Source of the DNA: Tissierellales bacterium
GTDB lineage: Bacteria > Bacillota > Clostridia > Tissierellales > Sedimentibacteraceae
Assembly: GCA_018433765.1 (NCBI GenBank)
Contig: JAHDQO010000021.1
Coordinates: 62,001-126,000 of the forward strand
Length of the DNA stretch: 64,000 nucleotides
Reading direction: 5' to 3'
The translations under genes were made by a program, and so were the position numbers. This document shows positions 18,122-27,072 of the stretch, one piece after another (position 1 is the stretch's first letter; every line of letters starts with the position of its first letter). The notes under the pieces were generated by a model, which saw nothing but the letters and a program-made list of their open reading frames with translations, was not told the DNA's origin and did no database searches.

Positions 18122-18772
18122 ATGGCTAGAAATAATTATCCTGAAATAACTCATGCTCGCATCTTGGATACTGCAACAAGACTTTTTTTAGAAAAAGGAT
18201 GGGAAGAAACAACAATACAAGATATTGTTGATGAAATTGGTGATATTACTAGAGGTGCATTCTATCATCACTTTAAATCAAAGGATGATATTATTGATTC
18301 TGTAACAACAAACATGTTTAAGAATAATAATCCATTCTATCTTGCCTCTCAAATTGAGGGAGAAAACGGATTAGGAAAACTAAAATTAGCACTCCGTTTG
18401 TCTTTTTCAGATGAAAAGCAGCTAAAACTAGTTCAATCTGCACCTGCTCTAATAAAAAGCCCTAAGTTTATTGCAAAACAAATGGTTGATTGTGTTGACA
18501 CTTTAGCTCCAAATATATTAGCTTTTCTCAATGAAGGAATAAATGATGGTTCAATAGAATGCAAATACCCTAAACAGTTGTCTGAAGTATTCATGATTAT
18601 TATTAACATTTGGTTAAACCCTATTATCTACGAAGTTTCCGAAGATGAATATGTTGAAAAAGTAAAGTTTACACAATATTTACTAAAATGTATGAACCTT
18701 AACATCATTGATAATAAACTGATTGAAAGCTTCCGCTCTTATTATATTCGTGTTCATAAAAAAACTGCCTAA
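18122..18772 (+). CDS. TetR-family transcriptional regulator
   Basis: The 216-residue protein opens with a TetR helix-turn-helix (RILDTATRLFLEKGWEETT, then GAFYHHFKSKDDI). The C-terminal ligand domain is divergent. GGAGG lies 6 bases before the ATG. It is first in a rightward block with an ABC transporter and an MFS exporter, and a palindrome sits in its promoter, so it likely represses itself and, by read-through or the second site near 18808, the transporters. The ligand is unknown. Confidence 0.9.
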   Translation: MARNNYPEITHARILDTATRLFLEKGWEETTIQDIVDEIGDITRGAFYHHFKSKDDIIDSVTTNMFKNNNPFYLASQIEGENGLGKLKLALRLSFSDEKQLKLVQSAPALIKSPKFIAKQMVDCVDTLAPNILAFLNEGINDGSIECKYPKQLSEVFMIIINIWLNPIIYEVSEDEYVEKVKFTQYLLKCMNLNIIDNKLIESFRSYYIRVHKKTA

Positions 18773-18800
18773 ATTATCAAGACAGTTTTTTTATGAACAC
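18750..18800 (+). terminator. Hairpin overlapping the TetR stop codon
   Basis: The 18-bp perfect stem (18750-18767 with 18783-18800) contains the last TetR codons in its 5' arm. A run of seven T is part of the 3' arm. It probably terminates or attenuates transcription between the regulator and the ABC genes. Confidence 0.7.
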
Positions 18801-18837
18801 AAACAAACATATATATGTATGTATGGAGGTTAAGTCT

Positions 18838-19575
18838 ATGATTCAAGATTTTGCAATAATTAGCAACGATATAATGAAAAGCTATAATGGAAAAGAAGTT
18901 TTAAAAAATTGTACAATGATGGTTAAGAAAGGTCAAATTTACGGTTTTCTTGGTCCAAATGGTGCTGGAAAAACTACTGCTTTCAAAGTTCTAACTGGAC
19001 TAATTACTCCTTCTGCTGGCGAAGCAAAAATTATGGGGCTTGATGTGATTAAAAATAAAATTGAAATTCAAAGAATTATTGGAAGTATAATTGAAACACC
19101 TTTATTCTACAATCATCTATCTGCAAGAGATAATATAAAGATTCATCTGGAATACATGGGTATTTATAAAAAAGACATTGAGGGATTATTAAAAATAGTT
19201 GGTCTTCCTAATGCTGGAGAAAAATCTGTTAATCAGTTTTCACTTGGCATGAAACAGCGCTTAGGCATAGCACGAGCTTTGTCACATAGCCCACAAATTC
19301 TTATTCTTGATGAACCTATAAATGGACTAGATCCAATGGGTATAATTGAAATGAGAAAACTTTTAATTTCCTTATCAAAAGAATGTGGGGTAACTATTTT
19401 GATATCAAGTCATATTCTTTCAGAAATTGAGCACATAGCAGATGTCATAGGAGTTATTGTTGAAGGAACAGTTGTGAAAGAAGTTTCTATGTTAAATATA
19501 AAGGATTCTTACCCGAATGGTCTTGAAGAATATTTTTTGAGTATTATCAAAGGGGGAAAAGAATGTTTAGACTAA
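18838..19575 (+). CDS. ABC transporter ATP-binding protein (ABC-2/bacitracin-type exporter)
   Basis: Starting at the ATG at 18838, preceded by GGAGGT at an 8-base distance, the protein has 245 residues. Walker A GPNGAGKT is at 39-46, the signature is SLGMKQR, and Walker B is ILILDEP. It is the single-domain ATPase type found with ABC-2 permeases such as BcrA/NatA. An in-frame ATG at 18793 would start inside the upstream hairpin and is not used here. Its 3' end overlaps the permease gene by 13 bases. Likely substrates are antibiotic peptides or lipophilic drugs, inferred from class. Confidence 0.92.
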   Translation: MIQDFAIISNDIMKSYNGKEVLKNCTMMVKKGQIYGFLGPNGAGKTTAFKVLTGLITPSAGEAKIMGLDVIKNKIEIQRIIGSIIETPLFYNHLSARDNIKIHLEYMGIYKKDIEGLLKIVGLPNAGEKSVNQFSLGMKQRLGIARALSHSPQILILDEPINGLDPMGIIEMRKLLISLSKECGVTILISSHILSEIEHIADVIGVIVEGTVVKEVSMLNIKDSYPNGLEEYFLSIIKGGKECLD

Positions 19576-20267
19576 TGACATTAGAATATAAAAGAACCAA
19601 TTTTAAAGACTACTATATTGCTGACATCGCAATATTGTTTGCTGCTTTTGCCTTTATTTATTTATTTGCCAACCTTCCACGTTTAGAACCGTTAGATCCA
19701 GATATGAATATGTTTTTAACGTATATGAACATAACTTCTCTTTTATGTATGCTGTTTATGGTTATATTTTCAATCTTATCATCAGTAATGTTTTCAAAAG
19801 TAGTGATTGAAGAATATTCAAAACATGCTATACTACTCTTTTCTTATCCTATAAAAAGATTTAAAATTATGTCTGCAAAAATTTTAGTTGTTTCACTATT
19901 TACTATTATTTCAATGCTTATAATTTTAGTACTATCTTTTGGAGTATTTTACTTTACTGAATCATTATATCCATTGGTAAAAGATGTTTTAACTCCAGAG
20001 ATTATTCAACAAACTTGTAAAGTTTCTGTATTATATTCTTTGTGTGCTATATCAATAGGAATTATTTCAATGAGAGTAGGTTTAGGTAAGAAATCTGTGT
20101 CAGTTACAATAGTTACTTCTATAATTATTAGTTCAGTTATATGCAATATTATCGGAATAGCAATGAACACTGATATAATATTGATAGTAATTTCGCTATT
20201 GATTTCTATTATTGCTATAGTAATTGTAATTGATACTAATAAATATGTAGATAATATGGAGGTGTAA
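19563..20267 (+). CDS. ABC-2-type permease partner
   Basis: The 234-residue protein has about six hydrophobic helices and no recognisable catalytic motif, the profile of an ABC-2 permease. It overlaps the ATPase gene by 13 bases and has its ribosome site (GGGGG-AAAAG) inside that gene, so translation is coupled. With the ATPase it would form the exporter. Substrate is not predictable from sequence alone. Confidence 0.85.
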   Translation: MFRLMTLEYKRTNFKDYYIADIAILFAAFAFIYLFANLPRLEPLDPDMNMFLTYMNITSLLCMLFMVIFSILSSVMFSKVVIEEYSKHAILLFSYPIKRFKIMSAKILVVSLFTIISMLIILVLSFGVFYFTESLYPLVKDVLTPEIIQQTCKVSVLYSLCAISIGIISMRVGLGKKSVSVTIVTSIIISSVICNIIGIAMNTDIILIVISLLISIIAIVIVIDTNKYVDNMEV

Positions 20268-20269
20268 AT

Positions 20270-20494
20270 TTGGAAGAAAAATTTGAGAATGCTATTGAAA
20301 ACTTTTTTGAAAATACATTTGGTTCTTTATCGTTAATAAATGAAATCATTTTATCAATTATAATAGCAATCTTATTTATTGCCTACGGTATCAATGCAAT
20401 GAAAAAAAGAACAACTACAGGATGGTCTTTTCTCTTACTCGGAATAGCTGCTATATTCACTTGTTTTATTAAACTGGTTGCAAGCTTTTTCTAG
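20270..20494 (+). CDS. Small two-helix membrane protein of the ABC operon
   Basis: A TTG start at 20270 follows GGAGGTG closely after the permease stop. The 74-residue product has an acidic N-terminus and two hydrophobic segments (about 22-42 and 52-72) joined by a short basic Lys/Arg loop. No family is recognised. Its position directly after the permease suggests an accessory membrane part of the ABC exporter or an unrelated small protein in the same mRNA. Confidence 0.65.
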   Translation: MEEKFENAIENFFENTFGSLSLINEIILSIIIAILFIAYGINAMKKRTTTGWSFLLLGIAAIFTCFIKLVASFF

Positions 20495-20532
20495 TTAAAA
20501 TAATTTATATAACGATATAAAAGGAGTATAAG

Positions 20533-21768
20533 ATGAAAGAAAAATTGTTTAATAGGAATTTCGTACTAATTCTTTTTGGACAGTCAATATCTATGTTAGG
20601 AACAGCAACCTTACGTTTCACATTGTCTCTTTATGTACTTGATATAACTGGATCTGCTGCCATATTCGGAATTTTCGCAGCTATTTCAATGATACCAACT
20701 ATCCTTCTAGCTCCTATTGGAGGTATTATGGCTGATCGATTTAATAGGAGTAACTTGATGGTTATATTAGATATGTTGTATTCTATTATATCATTTTTTC
20801 TATTTCTCACTTTATCTTTGAGTCGTACTATACTTTTGATTGGCATTGTAATGGTACTATTATCTGTTATTTCATCTTTTGAGTCACCAGTAGTTCAATC
20901 TAGTATACCGCTTTTACATAGTAAAAGTAATCTTGTTAAAGCTAATTCAGCTGTAAATACTATAAGTATGGTTGCTAATATGTTAGGACCTATATTAGCA
21001 GGTTTGCTATACGGTTTTTTTGGAGCAAAAAGAGTTATTTTGGTTAGCAGTTTGTGTTTTTTTATTGCTGCTATTTTAGAAATGTTTATTATTATACCAT
21101 TCGATAAATCTAATAAAAAGCAAAATATCTTTGAGACAGTAAAAAGCGATTTAAAAGAAAGCCTCTATTTTATACTAAAAACTCAGCCAAACATTTTTAA
21201 TGCTATTCTTGTTATAGCATCAATCAATACGTTTATATCTTCAATGCTAATTGTAGGTCTGCCGTATATGATTAGAATAATACTTGAGCTAGGCAGTGAA
21301 TTATATGGATTAACTGAAGGAATTATGGCAGCAGCTGGTTTAATTGGAGGTATACTAGCTGGTATTATCGGTAAAAAATTTAAAATTGAAAATATATATA
21401 TTTTACTAGTTATGTCCGGAGTTGGACTTATTCCAATAGGATTATCTTTCTATATGCAATTAAATGCTATGTCTATTTACTTGGTAATTACAATTTGCTG
21501 CATTGGAGTACAAAGTATTCTAAGTTTGCTTTCTATATTTTTATTAACTTCAATTCAGAGTAAAACACCTGCAAATTTATTAGGAAGGGTAATGGCGTAT
21601 GTGGTTACACTATCTACTTGTTCTCAGCCATTAGGTCAAGCAATTTATGGTATTGCATTTGATAGATTTGCAGGTATACTCTATGTTATAGTTTTGTTAA
21701 CTGCATTTACAACTATTTCTATTGGATTCATTTCAAAGAAAACTTTTATATATTTAAGCAATAGTTAA
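20533..21768 (+). CDS. MFS efflux protein (macrolide-efflux/MefA-like group)
   Basis: The 411-residue protein has 12 predicted helices. It starts with FNRNFVLILFGQSISMLGT, typical of the MFS_3 group, and has the motif-A loop GIMADRFNR. Members export macrolides, enterobactin and other drugs. An AAGGAG site lies 8 bases before the ATG. It ends the block that starts with the TetR gene. It is of the same subfamily as the MFS protein at 27069-28343 but not identical. A weak AT-rich hairpin (21776-21811) follows and may end transcription in both directions. Confidence 0.88.
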   Translation: MKEKLFNRNFVLILFGQSISMLGTATLRFTLSLYVLDITGSAAIFGIFAAISMIPTILLAPIGGIMADRFNRSNLMVILDMLYSIISFFLFLTLSLSRTILLIGIVMVLLSVISSFESPVVQSSIPLLHSKSNLVKANSAVNTISMVANMLGPILAGLLYGFFGAKRVILVSSLCFFIAAILEMFIIIPFDKSNKKQNIFETVKSDLKESLYFILKTQPNIFNAILVIASINTFISSMLIVGLPYMIRIILELGSELYGLTEGIMAAAGLIGGILAGIIGKKFKIENIYILLVMSGVGLIPIGLSFYMQLNAMSIYLVITICCIGVQSILSLLSIFLLTSIQSKTPANLLGRVMAYVVTLSTCSQPLGQAIYGIAFDRFAGILYVIVLLTAFTTISIGFISKKTFIYLSNS

Positions 21769-21818
21769 TAATTTCAATTAAGTAAAAACTCTAACACTCA
21801 TAAACTTAATTTAATATA

Positions 21819-23795
21819 TTATAAATTATATTCAATGTCATCGACTACAATGCTTTTTATATTTTCTATATCTATTTTTTCTTCAAATTCACAGGATACA
21901 ACAGTTGTATTATTATCATCAGACCTAGACCCTTTCATACCTAATTCATCTGCTGATCCATCCCAAACATTAAACTCTTTTCCATCTTTAAATGTAAATG
22001 AAAGCTTAGGATTTGGTATTAAGTGCTGTACTTTATTTTCTATTCCTTCAACAACAACCTCATTTTGTGATATAGTTACTTTTTGTGGTGCGTAGTCTGC
22101 TTTTACATATGCTTTTTCATCTAAAATAGCTGTTTTAGTTTCAATTGCAGATAGTTTATCATCTTTAGATAAATTGCCAATTTTTAAATAGTTCATTGGA
22201 TCTACTATTTTATTGTTAATAACGATACTAAAATGGACATGAGGTCCTGTAGCTAGACCTGTAGAACCTACCCTAGCTATTTCTTGTCCCTTAGACACAG
22301 CTTCGTTTTCTTTAACTAGTAATTTACTGCAATGACCATATATAGTGTAATTTTCTTTTCCATGTTTTATAATTATCATATTTCCATAAAGTTTATCAAA
22401 TCCACTATATACAATTGTTCCACTTTCAGAAGCAACTATCTTTTTATTAGCTGGTACTTGTATATCAATGCCCGTATGAAAGTCAACTCCATTATTTAAT
22501 ATATCTTGACTTATTTTAGGTTCCATAACTTTTATATTACCAATTTGACTTTCTTCATATGTAGTTTTTATTTCTTCTTTATCAACTTCTTCAGTGACAA
22601 GAAAAGGATTAATTCTTATTCCATACACACATGCAATTTTCTCATAACCAGGAACAGGCCACATATAATTCATTTTCTTGATATCATTATTCACTGCTAA
22701 ACTATTCTCATTAGTTATATTATCAACTATTGTATCTTCAATTTTATCCTCTGTAGCATTATTAAAAGCAAATATTGTTGTAACTCCTATGCTAGCTATT
22801 GCTATTGCTATCACACAGCTCATAATTTTTTTAAAATTTGAAGATTTTTTAAAATCATAAATCATATTAATTCTCCTTTCTATTCTTTTTCTTCCATTAA
22901 TGATTGATACTGTTGTTAATACATATTTAGGTTTTGACACTATATCTAACAAATTTATAATTGTCATAGCATAACCTTTATGTTCATTGTGTGTAATATA
23001 TGATAATGCTAAATCATCACAAGCTAATTCACTTTCTTCTTTCATCCTTTTTATAGCATATCCAATAATAGGATTAAACCAATATATCATTTTTAAAGCT
23101 ATTAGAACCCAGTTAGTTAAATTATCTTTTCTTAAATAATGTGACAATTCATGAATGAATATATATTCTTTTTGACTTGGTGACAACTTATCTGCACATT
23201 TGTTTGACAACAAAACAACTGGCTTAAAAAAGCCGTAAATACATGGTTGTTCAATAGACTCAACAGACACTATAGAAATCTGTTTTGTTATTCCCATCTT
23301 AAGTTTACACTGATTAAATGCTTCCACGGTTTGGACATTAATATTTGATTTAGATTCTGAAATCATTTTTTTTATTTTAAAATTAATAAAACACATATAG
23401 ATAAAATATCCTATTAAACCGCACAACCATATTAATGAAAGCGAATTTATATTAAAATTAAATATTTGCTTTGTATTTTTTTGTGTAACACTTTTATATA
23501 CTTTATCTTTAGCATCATCTTGAGTAAACTGCACAACTTCAGTTGTATTAATATTTTCAAAAATATTATTAATAGATTCTTCTGTTACCTTAGAAACATT
23601 ATAATTAACAATATCCGGCAATTCGACAGGTATAAAAGGTACCAAAAGACATAATATCAGTACAAACCATAATTTATAAGAACTACTGACATCTATAATT
23701 TTTTTAAACAATTGTTTCATGCAGATAATAAAGATAAATAAGATACTTCCTAAAATAGAAGCAAGCAGTATTTCTTTAAAAAATATGTTAATCAT
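21819..23795 (-). CDS. BlaR1/MecR1-type M56 sensor peptidase with a C-terminal M23 peptidase domain
   Basis: The 658-residue protein has an N-terminal membrane domain (helices near 9-27, 42-58 and 118-137). A cytoplasmic M56 zinc peptidase follows with HELSH at 215-219 and a downstream ESELACDD segment. Another helix lies at about 326-345. Outside the membrane there is an M23/LytM domain with His440, Asp444 (HTGID), and His519-x-His521 (HVHF). A beta-rich C-terminus follows. BlaR1 normally carries a penicillin-binding domain instead; this one carries a peptidoglycan peptidase fold. It overlaps blaI by 4 bases. It likely senses the cell wall and cleaves or inactivates the BlaI-like repressor, by analogy with BlaR1. 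Confidence 0.85.
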   Translation of the reverse strand: MINIFFKEILLASILGSILFIFIICMKQLFKKIIDVSSSYKLWFVLILCLLVPFIPVELPDIVNYNVSKVTEESINNIFENINTTEVVQFTQDDAKDKVYKSVTQKNTKQIFNFNINSLSLIWLCGLIGYFIYMCFINFKIKKMISESKSNINVQTVEAFNQCKLKMGITKQISIVSVESIEQPCIYGFFKPVVLLSNKCADKLSPSQKEYIFIHELSHYLRKDNLTNWVLIALKMIYWFNPIIGYAIKRMKEESELACDDLALSYITHNEHKGYAMTIINLLDIVSKPKYVLTTVSIINGRKRIERRINMIYDFKKSSNFKKIMSCVIAIAIASIGVTTIFAFNNATEDKIEDTIVDNITNENSLAVNNDIKKMNYMWPVPGYEKIACVYGIRINPFLVTEEVDKEEIKTTYEESQIGNIKVMEPKISQDILNNGVDFHTGIDIQVPANKKIVASESGTIVYSGFDKLYGNMIIIKHGKENYTIYGHCSKLLVKENEAVSKGQEIARVGSTGLATGPHVHFSIVINNKIVDPMNYLKIGNLSKDDKLSAIETKTAILDEKAYVKADYAPQKVTISQNEVVVEGIENKVQHLIPNPKLSFTFKDGKEFNVWDGSADELGMKGSRSDDNNTTVVSCEFEEKIDIENIKSIVVDDIEYNL

Positions 23796-24181
23796 TTTTT
23801 CTTACTCCTATTTGATTCTTTTTTTTCTATCAGATTTTTTAAGTATTGAATATCATCTTCTGAAATATTGTCTTGATTAATATAACTGGATAAAAACATC
23901 TTCATAGAACCATCATATACTTTCTCTACAAAAGACTTAGTTTCATAAATCTGACATTCTTCTCTAGATACAAGAGGATAGTATTCTTTAAATCTTGATT
24001 TCTTTTCTACCCCTATAATTTTTTTCTTTTCTAATCTGCTTAGAAGCGTATGGATTGTGTTAGGATTCCAATTGGTTGATTCTAATCTTTTGATAATTTG
24101 ACTAGATATAAGCGGATGGTTTTCCCATAATACACACATAACCTTCCATTCTGCATCAGATATATTTATTTGTTTGTTCAA
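23792..24181 (-). CDS. BlaI/MecI-family repressor
   Basis: The 129-residue protein has the winged helix of BlaI (AEWKVMCVLWE, then NTIHTLLSRLEKKKIIG) and a C-terminal dimerisation helix. It starts with TTG at 24181 behind GGAGGG. BlaI proteins bind TACA-N-TGTA dyads as dimers and are cleaved when the membrane sensor is activated. Two dyads of this type lie directly upstream. The gene overlaps its sensor partner. No beta-lactamase gene is nearby, so what it controls besides itself is unknown. Confidence 0.92.
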   Translation of the reverse strand: MNKQINISDAEWKVMCVLWENHPLISSQIIKRLESTNWNPNTIHTLLSRLEKKKIIGVEKKSRFKEYYPLVSREECQIYETKSFVEKVYDGSMKMFLSSYINQDNISEDDIQYLKNLIEKKESNRSKKK

Positions 24182-24196
24182 ATTTATCCCTCCATT

Positions 24197-24247
24197 ACAA
24201 ATGTAGTTTGCAGTTATATACTACATTTGTAGTTGCTGATTGTCAAG
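24197..24247 (-). promoter_or_regulatory. Promoter P1 and BlaI-type operator of blaI
   Basis: Reading leftward, -35 TTGACA (about 24242-24247) and -10 TAGTAT (about 24219-24224) overlap a 12-bp inverted repeat (24197-24208 with 24221-24232) built from TACAAATGTA elements. This is the standard form of a BlaI/MecI operator. A bound repressor would cover the -10. Confidence 0.8.
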
Positions 24248-24347
24248 TATAAATTCTGAATTTAAAAAGTTACATATATTTATTTTCTTTGCTTTTTTTT
24301 ATCATCTCCATATAAACTATATTTTTTGTTTGCTCTTTTTATCACCT

Positions 24348-24402
24348 CCACTACAAGTGTAGTTTGTAAATACATACTACACTTGTAGTGGCAAATTGTC
24401 AA
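24348..24402 (-). promoter_or_regulatory. Promoter P2 and second BlaI-type operator
   Basis: This is a second, stronger copy of the P1 layout. It has TTGACA (24397-24402), a 17-base gap, TAGTAT (24374-24379), and a 16-bp inverted repeat (24348-24363 with 24376-24391) containing TACAAGTGTA. A GGAGGTGAT sequence follows but no convincing gene. It lies in the 24182-24495 gap, about 160 bases upstream of blaI, and looks like a duplicated control region. Confidence 0.75.
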
Positions 24403-24430
24403 GTATAAATTTTTAAAATTTTATAATAAA

Positions 24431-24466
24431 AAATGGCTGGTAAGTTTATAAACTCTCCAACCATTT
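24431..24466 (-). terminator. Terminator of the PEP-synthase-like operon
   Basis: A 10-bp stem (24431-24440 with 24457-24466, one G-T pair) has a self-complementary centre and is followed on the minus strand by TTTTTTATTATA. Confidence 0.85.
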
Positions 24467-24495
24467 CATATTACTAACTTATACTACTTTTTATT

Positions 24496-27072
24496 TTATT
24501 CATTTATAATCTTTACTATACCATTTGATCCATCAACTTCAAGCATATCACCATCTTTTATTATATCCATGATTCCAAGCATTCCACTTACACAAGGTAT
24601 TCCGTATTCTCTCGCTATTATACCACCGTGCTGAAGTGGCCCACCTACTTCCATTATGACGCCTGCTGCATTTATAAAAATTGGTGTCCAAGATGGTTCT
24701 GTAGCTTTTGTTACTAATATCTCACCTGCATTTAATGGTTTTTCGTATGGAGTTCTAAGCACTTTAGCTCTACCTCTTACAACACCCGGAGCTATTGGAG
24801 AGCCTATCAAATCTCCATCTTCAGCAGTAATTTTAGGTTTAAATATTTTACCTCTGCTGTCTATAACAAGAGGCCAATCCTTAATATGTGCAACTTTCTT
24901 ATAAGGTTCAAGGTTTTTTTCTCTTATAGAATTAAGATCAATATCTTCACCATTTTGGGCTTTAGTAATTTCATCCATGTGAAGATCAAATATATGCCAC
25001 TTATCTTGAAGTCTACCCTCTTTAACAAATTTTTCTCCAATTTCAAGTGCAATATCATGAAGTTTTGCATATATCATTACAATCATATACTTAGGATGCT
25101 CTCTATACCCAAAAGTTGCTTGATAGATTTCTGCCTGTTTCTTAAATTTTTTATCAAAGCCTCCTTTTTTTGCTACAGCAAGCAATTTATTATATGCCTC
25201 TTTTCTTTTTTCTTTTACATTTAAAATCTGACTATCGTTAATATTAATATTTATGAGCTTTTCATATAACAGCGTAGGATCCTCGTATACCCTCTTAGAA
25301 GCAGCATCTATTTCCATAAAGCCTCTTGCACCAAACTTTTCTAAATATTCTGCATAATCGTCCATAAATTCTTTTGAATATGATTTTTGTTTGATTTTTG
25401 TCATAAACTCTTCTACTGATTTAGTTGACTGAAACTCGTCATAAGAAGCTAGTTTAAATAATAAATGACCCATTTCACTAGTTGGATTACCTTCTAAATC
25501 CATACCTAATGCAGTTACAAGTGTCTCGACATCTTTACCTTTAAACATTTTTTTAATTGAACCATATGATGCCATTCCTGCCATCATCATTCCTGCGACG
25601 TCCATAATAGTTTCAAGGTCTTTCATTGTATAATTAACTATATCACTAAATTTTCTTTTCGAATCTAATGCCTTAAGACGTGATAATATATTATCTGCTG
25701 TAATATTATATTCTTTAACAGATTTTCTATAATCCGAGAACTTTGCCTTTATTGTAGAAGGAAGAATTGCGAAAGCCATTTTTACCATGTTTATTTTTGT
25801 TTTTTTCATAGCTTCAGGCATTTTATCTGGTTTATACTCTTTAGCTAAATCTATATCAGCAAATATTTTTTTTACATTTTCATCATAGTTATCTAAAAAC
25901 TTTTTAGCTGCAAAAGAACCCCATCCAATAAGCATATTAGACACATGCACATACTGTCTTCCGTGAACAGTTGGCATAGCTCCATCTAGTGATGTTGGTA
26001 TAATACCACCTTTTAGTCTATCTAACATTATTGTCCATAGTTCCATACCTAAAACAGACATACTATCTGTGAATCCTTGAGTAAGTCCCATTACATCAAT
26101 ATAAATGTTTTTCTTTTCGCCGGGTTTTGTTAAAAGCTCTGGAAATAAAGGGATATATGTTGTAATAGGTCTTGATTGTAATAGATATAATTTATCTTTT
26201 TCAAAAGCCCATTCTGTATCCATAGGCCTTCCGTAATGTTTTTCACATTTTTTAATAAGTTGAGACAGCTGTAAAATCTGCTTATCTGTTAGTGCCTGTT
26301 CTTTAGAATTAATATTATCTTTTTGTATAGTTCCACCATCATCTTTAAGCCACAGTGCAGTTTGTTTATCTCCTATTTTCTTTTCAATAATTTCATTTTT
26401 TACGCTGTTCACAACATAAGTATCAGGTGTTACTATTCCTGAAACTATACTTTCTCCAAGTCCAAAAGAAGCATTAATCATTACTTCATCATAGCAGTTG
26501 TTATTAGGATTTAATGAAAAACCTACACCGCTTACATCGGAAGCAATTTGTTTTTGTACTATAACTGCTATACATGTATTTTGAAGGTTTATGTTATTCT
26601 GTTTTTTATATTCCATTACTCTAAAATCAAAACATGAAGAAAATGCAGAAGCTACAGCTTTCTCAAGTTTATGTGTTGTTATACCAAGAAATGTCTCATA
26701 CATACCTGCAAAACTAGTGCCTTCTAAATCTTCTTCTGGTGAAGATGAACGGACTGCAAAAACTGCACCTGCCTCAAATTCTCTTAGCGCTTTTTCTATC
26801 TCTGCCTTTTGCTGCTCGTTAAACATTAACTGTGCCGCCTTAGATTTTATTATATCGCACTGTTCTTTTGTTACATTTGCAAGTAGTTTTGACCACTCAC
26901 TTGAATTTTTAATTTCTTTTAGCCACAAATTAAAGAATTCAACAGATAAGGCAAAACCTGATGGAACTGGAAAACCTGCAATAGTAGTTTCTATAAGTGC
27001 TTTAGCCTTACCGCCAACTTCATTCAACTTTGGGTTATCTTTAGATGTGAATTTATAAATCATTTTATTCAT
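24496..27072 (-). CDS. PEP-synthase-like / rifampin-phosphotransferase-like enzyme
   Basis: The 858-residue protein has an N-terminal ATP-grasp domain (GGKAKALIE, FAVRSSSPEEDLEGTSFAGMY, QKQIASDVSGVGFS), a long divergent middle region, and a C-terminal swivelling phosphohistidine domain with His815 in GGPLQHGG. It lacks the terminal PEP-binding barrel of true PEP synthase, which is the architecture of rifampin phosphotransferase. That family moves a phosphate from ATP through the histidine to an acceptor such as rifampin. It overlaps the MFS gene by 4 bases and is controlled by the TetR at the head of the operon. Acceptor unknown; drug inactivation is the best inference. Confidence 0.8.
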   Translation of the reverse strand: MNKMIYKFTSKDNPKLNEVGGKAKALIETTIAGFPVPSGFALSVEFFNLWLKEIKNSSEWSKLLANVTKEQCDIIKSKAAQLMFNEQQKAEIEKALREFEAGAVFAVRSSSPEEDLEGTSFAGMYETFLGITTHKLEKAVASAFSSCFDFRVMEYKKQNNINLQNTCIAVIVQKQIASDVSGVGFSLNPNNNCYDEVMINASFGLGESIVSGIVTPDTYVVNSVKNEIIEKKIGDKQTALWLKDDGGTIQKDNINSKEQALTDKQILQLSQLIKKCEKHYGRPMDTEWAFEKDKLYLLQSRPITTYIPLFPELLTKPGEKKNIYIDVMGLTQGFTDSMSVLGMELWTIMLDRLKGGIIPTSLDGAMPTVHGRQYVHVSNMLIGWGSFAAKKFLDNYDENVKKIFADIDLAKEYKPDKMPEAMKKTKINMVKMAFAILPSTIKAKFSDYRKSVKEYNITADNILSRLKALDSKRKFSDIVNYTMKDLETIMDVAGMMMAGMASYGSIKKMFKGKDVETLVTALGMDLEGNPTSEMGHLLFKLASYDEFQSTKSVEEFMTKIKQKSYSKEFMDDYAEYLEKFGARGFMEIDAASKRVYEDPTLLYEKLINININDSQILNVKEKRKEAYNKLLAVAKKGGFDKKFKKQAEIYQATFGYREHPKYMIVMIYAKLHDIALEIGEKFVKEGRLQDKWHIFDLHMDEITKAQNGEDIDLNSIREKNLEPYKKVAHIKDWPLVIDSRGKIFKPKITAEDGDLIGSPIAPGVVRGRAKVLRTPYEKPLNAGEILVTKATEPSWTPIFINAAGVIMEVGGPLQHGGIIAREYGIPCVSGMLGIMDIIKDGDMLEVDGSNGIVKIINE

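Noticed and set aside
24248-24347. Leader peptide gene after the distal BlaI promoter
   Set aside because: The GGAGGTGAT is not followed by a suitable start within 15 bases; the only frame is 13 codons of low-complexity Lys-rich sequence.
24496-27072. True phosphoenolpyruvate synthase
   Set aside because: The C-terminal PEP-binding barrel is missing and the operon partners are a TetR and an efflux protein.
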